Positions 25,412-32,983 of a DNA stretch of 64,000 bases are shown one piece after another. How positions within the stretch are numbered: the first letter of the stretch is position 1; every line of letters begins with the position of its first letter. The notes beneath the pieces were generated by a model. The model did not search any database. It worked only from the letters and a program-made list of their open reading frames with translations, and was not told the DNA's origin. The position numbers and the translations under genes are program-made. Source of the stretch: Vibrio bivalvicida (GTDB lineage Bacteria > Pseudomonadota > Gammaproteobacteria > Enterobacterales > Vibrionaceae); the NCBI RefSeq assembly GCF_001399455.2, contig NZ_LLEI02000090.1, positions 123,657 to 187,656 of the forward strand. Reading direction: 5' to 3'.

Positions 25412-28201
25412 ATGACAAGATATGGCTTACGCGCCCGCGTTATTACTCTTACCTTAGCGCCGACGCTAATTATCGGACTACTTCTGAGTGCTTTTTTCTC
25501 TTTCAACCGCTATCACGACTTAGAAAAGCAGGTTATTAATTCAGGATTAAGTATTATCGAACCGCTGGCGATCGCCAGTGAAGATGGATTAAAGAATAAC
25601 AGCCGTGAATCAGTGCGCCGTATCATCAGCTACGCCCATCGTAAGAATTCTAAATTTGTTCGCAGTATCGCTGTGTTCGATTACAACCACGAACTGTTTG
25701 TTACTTCGAACTTCCACCCAAACTTTGAGCTGTTGACCTTTCCGCGCAATAAACCGATTCCACTTCTGGTCAGTTCAGACTTACAAGAAAATACCTTAAT
25801 TCTGCGTGCACCTGTCATTGCCGAATCTGGGCTTGTCGCCACCATGAAAGGACCAAACTCAAATCCGGCTCTTGGCTATGTTGCTATCGAACTCGATCTT
25901 TCTTCATTGCGCTTGCAACAGTATCAAGAAATTTTCTCTGCGTTTTTAGTCTTGCTAATCGGTTTAGGTTTATCCGCCGTCTTTGCGTACCGCTTGATGT
26001 ACGATGTGACTCGACCAATCTCGCACATGAAAAACATGGTCGACCGAATTCGCCGTGGTCATTTAGATGTGCGTATCGAAGGTAAGATGCATGGTGAGTT
26101 GGACTCACTGAAAAACGGTATTAATGCGATGGCTGTATCTCTGTCTGAGTACCATGTAGAAATGCAGCACAGTATCGACCAAGCCACCTCTGACTTACGA
26201 GAAACCTTAGAACAGCTAGAAATTCAAAACGTCGAACTCGATATCGCGAAAAAACGTGCACAAGAAGCTGCCCGCGTGAAGTCGGAATTCCTAGCTAATA
26301 TGTCTCATGAGCTACGTACTCCTCTCAATGGAGTGATTGGTTTTACCCGCCAAATGCTTAAGACAACCCTGACCAACAGCCAAACAGATTACCTACAAAC
26401 CATCGAAAAATCAGCTAACAACCTACTCAATATTATCAATGACATTCTTGATTTCTCGAAACTGGAGGCTGGCAAACTGGCACTGGAAAATATCCCATTT
26501 GATTTCCAAGGCTCGCTTGAAGAAGTGGTTAGCTTACAAGCCACCAGCGCCCACGAAAAAGGACTAGAGCTGACGCTAAAAGTTGATCCTAAGATACCAA
26601 CCGGTCTTGTCGGTGACCCCTTACGTATTCAGCAGGTTCTGACCAATTTGGTCGGCAACTCGATTAAGTTCACTGAGCGAGGTAACATTGATATCAGCGT
26701 TGAACTCCGCTCACAAAGAGACGATTCGGTTGAGCTGCAGTTTATGGTACGCGACACAGGCATCGGTATTTCCGAGCGCCAGCAATCACAACTCTTCCAG
26801 GCCTTTAGCCAAGCTGACGCCAGTATATCAAGACGCTATGGCGGTACAGGACTAGGTCTTGTTATCACCCAAAAACTGGTTAGCCAGATGGGTGGTGAAA
26901 TAAGTCTCACCAGCCGCCTCCACCAAGGCTCCACATTCTGGTTTACCTTACGCCTATCATCAACAGATATGCCTGTTAGCGATCTTGTTGAAACCCAAAC
27001 ACTACGACAGCGTACCTTGTTACTGGTCGAGCCAAATATGCAAGCTGCCTCAGTCATCCAGCAAACCTTAGTTCAAGAAGGCTTGATAGTTACCTATCGT
27101 TCTTTTCTACCTGAAGAAGCCGAAAGCTTTGATTATGTGCTTCTCAACCTTTCTCCAAGTAAAGACAACGATACCAACTCAGTGCAGCTAATGGTCGAAC
27201 AAGCAATGCGCTGTGCTCCGCACGTGGTGGTGGGTACGCCAAGCACGGCATTGGCGCTGTCTGATCACTTGATTCAGCAATACCATATTCACTGTATCAC
27301 TAAGCCACTCTCGCGTAGGAAGCTGCTGCAGACCTTAGCCGCCAATCAAGAAAGTATTCTACTGCTTGAAAGCCCTGAAGAAAGTAACGAGACCTTACCG
27401 CTTAGAGTCATGGCAGTTGACGACAATCCTGCGAACTTGAAACTGATCAGTGCTCTACTTCAAGAACGCGTTGAAAGCGTGATTACCTGTACTAACGGTG
27501 TCGATGCGGTTAAGCAAGCCGAAGTACAGCACTTTGATATCATCCTCATGGATATTCAAATGCCACATATGGATGGTGTGACCGCCTGTAATAAGATTAA
27601 ACAAACTGAGTTAAACGCTAATACACCAATTATCGCCGTTACCGCTCATGCGATGAGCGGTGAACGAGATCGACTGCTTCAAGCTGGCATGGATGACTAC
27701 CTCACCAAACCTATCGAAGAGCATGTACTGCAACAAGTCTTGATGCATTGGAACCCACACACCAATGAGCAAGAGTTAGAAAAACTAGAGATCACTACTG
27801 GTGCGCTTTCTATCGATAGCCAAATCGAGGAGTCTCCTCCAACTGAGCACAACAATATGATCATTGACTGGCAAGCCGCGCTTAAACAGTCTGCCAATAA
27901 AGAGGATCTAGCACGTGATATGCTCAAGATGTTGGTCGACTATATTCCAGAGGTCAGCTCCATCGTTGACGCCGCGCTCGAAGATGACCATTTTGATATT
28001 GAGCAGTTGATTCATCATGTGCATAAACTGCATGGCAGCAGCTCATACTGCGGCGTACCGAGGCTAAAAAATGTCTGTGCGGCAATAGAGAAAGCGTTAC
28101 GTTCAGGTTCTGCTATTGAGGATATCGAGCCTGAGTTATTCGAGCTACAAGATGAGATGGAGAAAGTGGTCGCGAGCGCTAGGCCTTATTTGGAAACCTA
28201 A
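25412..28201 (+). CDS. barA: Hybrid sensor histidine kinase BarA/VarS
   Basis: A 929-residue tripartite kinase. It has membrane helices at about 12-30 and 175-195 around a periplasmic domain, HAMP (about 196-250), a dimerisation/phospho-acceptor domain with SHELRTPLNG (His near 299), an ATPase domain with NLVGNSIKFTERG, a degenerate receiver-like region, a true receiver (DDNP; Asp in LMDIQMPHMDG near 713), and a C-terminal Hpt domain with HKLHGSSSYCGV near 871. With UvrY/VarA it activates CsrB-type RNAs to control carbon flow and virulence. It is divergent from rlmD, the same neighbour as in E. coli. Confidence 0.96.
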   Translation: MTRYGLRARVITLTLAPTLIIGLLLSAFFSFNRYHDLEKQVINSGLSIIEPLAIASEDGLKNNSRESVRRIISYAHRKNSKFVRSIAVFDYNHELFVTSNFHPNFELLTFPRNKPIPLLVSSDLQENTLILRAPVIAESGLVATMKGPNSNPALGYVAIELDLSSLRLQQYQEIFSAFLVLLIGLGLSAVFAYRLMYDVTRPISHMKNMVDRIRRGHLDVRIEGKMHGELDSLKNGINAMAVSLSEYHVEMQHSIDQATSDLRETLEQLEIQNVELDIAKKRAQEAARVKSEFLANMSHELRTPLNGVIGFTRQMLKTTLTNSQTDYLQTIEKSANNLLNIINDILDFSKLEAGKLALENIPFDFQGSLEEVVSLQATSAHEKGLELTLKVDPKIPTGLVGDPLRIQQVLTNLVGNSIKFTERGNIDISVELRSQRDDSVELQFMVRDTGIGISERQQSQLFQAFSQADASISRRYGGTGLGLVITQKLVSQMGGEISLTSRLHQGSTFWFTLRLSSTDMPVSDLVETQTLRQRTLLLVEPNMQAASVIQQTLVQEGLIVTYRSFLPEEAESFDYVLLNLSPSKDNDTNSVQLMVEQAMRCAPHVVVGTPSTALALSDHLIQQYHIHCITKPLSRRKLLQTLAANQESILLLESPEESNETLPLRVMAVDDNPANLKLISALLQERVESVITCTNGVDAVKQAEVQHFDIILMDIQMPHMDGVTACNKIKQTELNANTPIIAVTAHAMSGERDRLLQAGMDDYLTKPIEEHVLQQVLMHWNPHTNEQELEKLEITTGALSIDSQIEESPPTEHNNMIIDWQAALKQSANKEDLARDMLKMLVDYIPEVSSIVDAALEDDHFDIEQLIHHVHKLHGSSSYCGVPRLKNVCAAIEKALRSGSAIEDIEPELFELQDEMEKVVASARPYLET

Positions 28202-28222
28202 AAATGGAAGAGAGCTAAACAG

Positions 28223-28603
28223 TTAGCTCTCTAAAATAACGGTGGCGACAGCATAGTGCCGTTCATCAGAAATAGACAGGTGGATATGCTCCACCTGTTT
28301 TTGTTTGGCTAGTTCCAAGGCTGTACCTGACAGACTTAGCACTGGTTTACCTAACTCATCGTTGGTGATTTCAAAGTCATGAAAACTGACGCCAAGTGCG
28401 ATACCACTACCTAATGCTTTTGATGCAGCCTCTTTCGCTGCAAAGCGCTTAGCCAGAAAGCGTCCTTGCTGTTTGAGAGTAGCAAATTTTTCTAACTCTG
28501 TTTGAGTCAGTATTCGCTTAGCAAATGGCTCACCACTTCGACCAAGCGCTTTTTCAACACGTTCGATCTCTGCGATATCTGTGCCTAAACCAACAATTGC
28601 CAT
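28223..28603 (-). CDS. acpS: Holo-[acyl carrier protein] synthase AcpS
   Basis: A 126-residue enzyme, the E. coli length, that transfers 4'-phosphopantetheine from CoA to ACP. The signature GLGTDIAEIERVE at the N-terminus and FAAKEAASKALG near 57-68 carry the metal-binding Asp and Glu. It starts two bases after the pdxJ stop, so translation is coupled. It is the last gene of the recO-pdxJ-acpS unit and is convergent with barA across a 21-bp gap. Confidence 0.97.
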   Translation of the reverse strand: MAIVGLGTDIAEIERVEKALGRSGEPFAKRILTQTELEKFATLKQQGRFLAKRFAAKEAASKALGSGIALGVSFHDFEITNDELGKPVLSLSGTALELAKQKQVEHIHLSISDERHYAVATVILES

Positions 28604-28605
28604 GC

Positions 28606-29337
28606 TTAACGACGCGCTTCAACCATAATCGCTTTCATGTCAGCAACCGCTTTGTGCAAGCCATCAAATACCGCACGACCAATAATCGAGTGGCCAATGT
28701 TAAGCTCAAAAATCTCTGGGATTGCTGCGATCGGTGCCACGTTGTGGTAAGTCAGACCGTGCCCTGCGTTTACGGTAATACCGAGATCAGCTGCATAGCT
28801 TGCACCAGCAGCAATTTTCTTCAGCTCATCTTGCTGATCTTCTTCAGTTTCCGCGTCTGCATAATGACCAGTGTGCAATTCAATAAATGGTGCGCCACAC
28901 GTTTTTGCTGCATCAATTTGCTCACGGTCTGCATCAATAAACAGAGACACTTTAATACCTGCCTCGGTTAGCGTTTGGGTTGCTGCTTTTACTTTCTCGA
29001 GGTGTCCTGCGACATCCAAGCCACCTTCCGTTGTTAGTTCTTCACGTTTCTCTGGTACAAGACAGACGTATTCAGGTTTAGTGTTAAGTGCAATCTCAAC
29101 CATCTCGTCAGTGACGGCCATTTCTAGGTTCATACGCGTTTGCAGTGTTTCACGCAGAATACGCACATCACGATCAACAATATGGCGTCGATCTTCACGT
29201 AGGTGGATCGTAATACCATCAGCACCCGCACGCTCTGCAATTTCAGCAGCATGAACCGGATCTGGGTACTTAGTACCGCGCGCGTTACGTAGCGTTGCAA
29301 TGTGGTCGATATTGACACCTAGGTAAATTGAGCTCAT
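28606..29337 (-). CDS. pdxJ: Pyridoxine 5'-phosphate synthase PdxJ
   Basis: A 243-residue TIM barrel, the E. coli length, that condenses aminoacetone phosphate with 1-deoxyxylulose 5-phosphate to give pyridoxine 5'-phosphate. It opens with YLGVNIDHIATLRNARGT and includes HLREDRRHI (about 50-58) and the C-terminal GHGLTYHNV and ELNIGHSIIGRAV phosphate-binding loops. Its ATG overlaps the recO TGA by four bases (ATGA). acpS follows two bases after its stop. Confidence 0.98.
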   Translation of the reverse strand: MSSIYLGVNIDHIATLRNARGTKYPDPVHAAEIAERAGADGITIHLREDRRHIVDRDVRILRETLQTRMNLEMAVTDEMVEIALNTKPEYVCLVPEKREELTTEGGLDVAGHLEKVKAATQTLTEAGIKVSLFIDADREQIDAAKTCGAPFIELHTGHYADAETEEDQQDELKKIAAGASYAADLGITVNAGHGLTYHNVAPIAAIPEIFELNIGHSIIGRAVFDGLHKAVADMKAIMVEARR

Positions 29338-30056
29338 TTTCCAATACTCCGTTTGGGAACCATGCTAAGAAAGAGTTCCCTGCTTTTTAATGGTTTGCCG
29401 CCAAGATACGGCTTTAATGCTATACGTGTAAAGCGTTTTGCCGCTTTAAGTTGTTCTTTTGTGGTAAATCTACGTTCACTAATGGCGATCAGTTCACTGC
29501 CATGGAAAGTGAGATTGTCTTTACGTACTGAAGCAATAAACCCTTTTTGTTCTCGGTAGCAATATGTCATGCTGGGGTCAACAGGTTCACCCGTACCAGC
29601 ACAATGCAGAAAATCAACGCCGTAGCCCATCGAAGAAAGCAGTGCGAGTTCAAATCGTCTCAGGGCGGGTTCAGGATTGTCACACTGAGCCAATTCCGTC
29701 AGTGCATGTAAGTAATCGTGAAATAACGCTGGCATAGCTACTTCTGCCATGAGCACTCGCCCCACTAATTCGTTGACGTACATCCCCGAATAGAGGTTGA
29801 CTCCCGTCAGAGGCAAACCAAGGCTGATCGGCTCGGCTTGACGCAAAGTTTTCATTGAGCCATTACCCGACCATTTAAGTAGCAGCGGGGTAAAAGGTTG
29901 CAACGCGCCCTTGAGGTTCGAACGTTTGCTTCGAGCCCCTTTTGACATTAACGTCACACGGCCATACTCCTCACTAAACACATCGAGAATCAAACTCGAC
30001 TCGCTGTAAGGGCGGCGGTGTAAAACAAAGCAGCGTTGTAAACCTTCAGAGGACAT
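29334..30056 (-). CDS. recO: DNA repair protein RecO
   Basis: A 240-residue protein (E. coli 242) that helps RecR load RecA on SSB-coated DNA. It shows the N-terminal OB fold (CFVLHRRPYSESSLILDVFSEEYGRV, LMSKGARSKRS) and a helical C-terminal part. The longest frame starts at GTG 30068, but neither candidate has a good ribosome site; I prefer ATG 30056 on length. An intrinsic terminator lies only about 38 bp upstream, between era and recO, so recO-pdxJ-acpS expression must depend on readthrough or on a promoter inside era. Confidence 0.95.
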   Translation of the reverse strand: MSSEGLQRCFVLHRRPYSESSLILDVFSEEYGRVTLMSKGARSKRSNLKGALQPFTPLLLKWSGNGSMKTLRQAEPISLGLPLTGVNLYSGMYVNELVGRVLMAEVAMPALFHDYLHALTELAQCDNPEPALRRFELALLSSMGYGVDFLHCAGTGEPVDPSMTYCYREQKGFIASVRKDNLTFHGSELIAISERRFTTKEQLKAAKRFTRIALKPYLGGKPLKSRELFLSMVPKRSIGK

Positions 30057-30093
30057 AAAATCTGCCACAGAATTATTAAATAATTATGATAAA

Positions 30094-30121
30094 AAATAAG
30101 GAGCCATCTGGCTCCTTATTT
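30094..30121 (-). terminator. Terminator between era and recO
   Basis: AAATAAGGAGCC and GGCTCCTTATTT form a perfect 12-bp stem with a four-base loop; the minus-strand reading continues TTTTTTATC. It lies 38 bp after the era stop and just before recO on the same strand. Confidence 0.88.
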
Positions 30122-30158
30122 CGTCTTGCACGGAGCGAAGCATTTAGCCTCGCGCAGC

Positions 30159-31136
30159 TTATAGATCGTCAATATAGCCAAGAGAGCGCAGTGCTCGCTC
30201 GTCATCCGCCCAACCAGATTTTACTTTTACCCAAGTTTCTAGGTAAACCTTGCGGCCGAACAGCTCTTCCATATCTAGTCGCGCTTCACGACCAATCGTT
30301 TTGATCTTCTCACCCCCTTTACCAATTACCATCTTCTTCTGGCCATTACGCTCAACCAAAATAAGGGCATTGATGTGGAAACCATCCGTTTCCGGGTTGT
30401 AATCAAAACGCTCAATCTCAACCGTTACCGAGTAAGGTAATTCCTCACCGGTAAAACGCATAAGCTTTTCACGCACAATCTCTGACGCCATAAAGCGCTG
30501 AGATCGGTCAGTCACATATTCTTCAGGAAAGTGGTGCGTCGCTTTAGGTAAATGGTCGCGAACATGTTTACGCAGTACGTCGATGTTTTTGCCTTGTTTT
30601 GCCGAGATAGGCACTACGTCAACAAACTCCATTTTCTTCGACATATCCATCATGTGTTGCATGACGTCATTGCGATCTTGGACGTTGTCTACCTTGTTGA
30701 CACACAAAACCACAGGGAAGTTAGACTTCTGCAGCTTAGTCAGAACCATTTCATCGTCGTTAGTCCAGTGCGTACCATCAACGAGGAAAAACACTAGGTT
30801 TACATCACTTAACGAAGAGTTCGCTGCGCGGTTCATCAAGCGGTTGATTGCGCGCTTCTCTTCGATATGTAGTCCCGGTGTATCAACGTAAATTGCTTGA
30901 TAATCACCTTCAGTATCAACACCCATAATACGGTGACGAGTCGTCTGCGGTTTACGTGATGTAATCGAAATTTTCTGCCCAAGGATGCGGTTGAGCAGTG
31001 TCGACTTACCTACATTAGGGCGACCTACGATCGCAATAAAACCACAGTGTTGGTTCTCTGGTGAACTCTCTTTCTCACTGTTCGATGAGAAAAACGTGTC
31101 GATATCAAATTCGTTGTTGTCAGTTGAATCAGTCAT
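30159..31136 (-). CDS. era: GTPase Era
   Basis: A 325-residue GTPase for 30S ribosome maturation that binds the 3' end of 16S rRNA. G1 GRPNVGKSTLLN begins near 38; switch II DTPGLH, NKVD and SAKQGKN follow; the C-terminal KH domain includes VIGKGGEKIKTIGREAR near 275. Compared with E. coli (301) it has an extra acidic N-terminal segment of roughly 25-30 residues (NNEFDIDTFFSSNSEKESS). It overlaps the rnc stop by eight bases, which fits coupled translation in the rnc-era operon. Confidence 0.97.
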   Translation of the reverse strand: MTDSTDNNEFDIDTFFSSNSEKESSPENQHCGFIAIVGRPNVGKSTLLNRILGQKISITSRKPQTTRHRIMGVDTEGDYQAIYVDTPGLHIEEKRAINRLMNRAANSSLSDVNLVFFLVDGTHWTNDDEMVLTKLQKSNFPVVLCVNKVDNVQDRNDVMQHMMDMSKKMEFVDVVPISAKQGKNIDVLRKHVRDHLPKATHHFPEEYVTDRSQRFMASEIVREKLMRFTGEELPYSVTVEIERFDYNPETDGFHINALILVERNGQKKMVIGKGGEKIKTIGREARLDMEELFGRKVYLETWVKVKSGWADDERALRSLGYIDDL

Positions 31137-31806
31137 TGGTCAATTGCTCTAGTGCTAATTCAGCAGCCGCTTGTTCTGCCTTGCGGCGGCTGGTGCCTTT
31201 ACCAATAACAGGCTGTCCAATACCTGCCACTTCACACGAAACCGTAAACTCTTGGTTATGTGCTTCACCTTTAATATTAGTCACTGTATAAGCGGGTAGC
31301 GGCTTTCTTCGCCCTTGAAGAAATTCCTGAAGGCGCGTTTTCGGGTCTTTTTGCGAAACTCCCGGCTTGATTGCATCAAGACGCGTTTTATACCAGCTCA
31401 GAATAATGCCACGTACGACTTCGATATCGCTATCAAGGTAGATGGCACCAATAATGGCTTCTACAGCATCGGCAAGAATTGAGTCACGACGGAAACCGCC
31501 ACTTTTTAATTCACCTGGACCTAATTTTAAGTGATCTCCTAGTTCGAATTCACGACCTAGCTCCGCCAGCGTGTTTCCACGTACTAGTGTGGCACGCATA
31601 CGGCTCATGTCCCCTTCATTGACCTTCGGGAAACGGTGATAAAGATCATCAGCAATGACAAAACTTAAAATTGAATCGCCCAGAAACTCAAGACGCTCAT
31701 TATGTTTTCCATTAGCACTGCGGTGTGTCAGCGCCAAACTGATTAACTCAGCATCATTAAATTGATAACCGAGCTTTTTCTCTAGTTTTGCAATAGGAGA
31801 ATTCAT
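31129..31806 (-). CDS. rnc: Ribonuclease III
   Basis: A 225-residue double-strand-specific endonuclease (E. coli 226) that processes rRNA precursors and regulates mRNAs. The catalytic signature NERLEFLGDSILSF lies near 36-49, the second acidic site DAVEAIIGAIYLD near 113, and a double-stranded RNA-binding domain occupies the C-terminus (about 155-222). It overlaps era by eight bases. Upstream, between lepB and rnc, lies an ERIC-like palindrome that could itself be an RNase III substrate. Confidence 0.98.
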   Translation of the reverse strand: MNSPIAKLEKKLGYQFNDAELISLALTHRSANGKHNERLEFLGDSILSFVIADDLYHRFPKVNEGDMSRMRATLVRGNTLAELGREFELGDHLKLGPGELKSGGFRRDSILADAVEAIIGAIYLDSDIEVVRGIILSWYKTRLDAIKPGVSQKDPKTRLQEFLQGRRKPLPAYTVTNIKGEAHNQEFTVSCEVAGIGQPVIGKGTSRRKAEQAAAELALEQLTND

Positions 31807-31838
31807 GCTCTCTCATTCATAATTTCGAATTTTCTAAA

Positions 31839-31944
31839 TAGTTGATTTCACAGCTAGGCGACAAATAAATCCAGCCCTATGAACATAGAGGCTCTATGTG
31901 ATTAGGGTGGATTTATGCAGTCAACAACGCTGTGGTACCAACTA
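31839..31944. repeat. ERIC-like imperfect palindrome, copy 3 (between lepB and rnc)
   Basis: The ends TAGTTGATTTCACAGC and GCTGTGGTACCAACTA pair; inside, ATAAATCCA pairs with TGGATTTAT, CCCTA with TAGGG, and ATAGA with TCTAT. It shares the CTATGTGATTA core and the CAGTCAACAACGC motif with the other copies. It begins about ten bases after the lepB stop and lies within the lepB-rnc-era transcript. Confidence 0.78.
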
Positions 31945-31954
31945 TAACGAAAAT

Positions 31955-32851
31955 TTAGTTAATACCACCGATGCGGTTAAACCTAACACCAGTTGGAATC
32001 CAAGAAGGTAAAACACTATCTGCATCACGCTCAAACTCGAAGCTGATCCAAATACCGACCGCTTTACCGACTAGGTTGCCCTCTGGAACAAAACCCCAGT
32101 AGCGGCTATCTGCACTGTTGTCGCGGTTATCACCCATAACAAAGTACTGACCTTCAGGTACGACCCATTCGTTGACGCCATTACGTGGTTGATACAACTC
32201 AACACGGTCGCGACGCAGTGGGTTAACCAAAATTTGATGACCAACTTCACCTAGTTTTTCATCCAACTGAATCAGTGGAATGCCATTTTGAATGAATTGG
32301 CTCTCTTCAACGTTAGACAGTCTCACTGGCTGACAGCTTGTGTCGCCTTGAGACTGAATGCAGACTTCTTTTTTGCTGTTGTAACGCACGGTATCACCCG
32401 GAAGGCCTACAACACGCTTAATATAATCGATGCTTGGCTGTGGTGGGTACTTAAATACCACGATATCACCGCGTTGTGGTTTACCTGTCTCTACTAACTG
32501 AGTACGCCAAACCGGATCTTTCAATCCGTATGCGTATTTTTCAACCAAAATAAAGTCACCAACCAAAAGCGTTGGCATCATAGACCCCGATGGGATCTGA
32601 AATGGTTCATAAATAAATGAGCGTAGTACCAGAACAACAGCAATGACAGGGAAAATAGACACACTATTTTCAATCCACCAAGGTTGCGTTTTCACTTTTT
32701 CAACAATGGCAGCATCTAAACCGTTAGTTTGAGCTTCGACCTCGGCCACTTTCGCTTGACGTTTCTTGGCAAAAACCAATTTTTCTAAGACCCAGACAAC
32801 ACCGGTCACCAAAGTAACAAGTACTAGGATGAGTGAAAATGTATTCGCCAT
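31955..32851 (-). CDS. lepB: Signal peptidase I
   Basis: A 298-residue inner-membrane serine protease that removes signal peptides. It has an N-terminal helix (about 4-22), a second helix (about 64-80), catalytic Ser90 in PSGSMMPTLL, general-base Lys145 in YIKRVVGLPGD, and box E GDNRDNSADSRYWG near 245. E. coli LepB is 324 residues; the difference is in the periplasmic insertions. It follows lepA, the usual lepA-lepB-rnc-era order. Confidence 0.97.
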   Translation of the reverse strand: MANTFSLILVLVTLVTGVVWVLEKLVFAKKRQAKVAEVEAQTNGLDAAIVEKVKTQPWWIENSVSIFPVIAVVLVLRSFIYEPFQIPSGSMMPTLLVGDFILVEKYAYGLKDPVWRTQLVETGKPQRGDIVVFKYPPQPSIDYIKRVVGLPGDTVRYNSKKEVCIQSQGDTSCQPVRLSNVEESQFIQNGIPLIQLDEKLGEVGHQILVNPLRRDRVELYQPRNGVNEWVVPEGQYFVMGDNRDNSADSRYWGFVPEGNLVGKAVGIWISFEFERDADSVLPSWIPTGVRFNRIGGIN

Positions 32852-32944
32852 TGACTTCCCTTATCTCAAAAATACGAAAGTGAAAGAGCCGAAACCCTTC
32901 CACTTACCAATTAAATTTGTTTCAAGCAATCCCATAAATAGTTT

Positions 32945-32980
32945 GCACAGACAGTAACGCTGCGATGGCAAATATGACAG
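32945..32980. repeat. Remnant of an ERIC-like repeat after lepA
   Basis: About 36 bp matching the gene-proximal end of the three full copies (CAGTAACGCTGCGATGGCAAATATGAC against GCAGTTAACGCCGCTACAGTGCCAAATAGGAC after eno). The opposite arm and the central core are not present. It ends four bases from the lepA stop, in the same orientation as the full copies. Confidence 0.55.
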
Positions 32981-32983
32981 GGA

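Noticed and set aside
28525..28971. 148-codon plus-strand frame opposite acpS and pdxJ
   Set aside because: Fully antisense to two conserved genes, with no recognisable domain or start signal.
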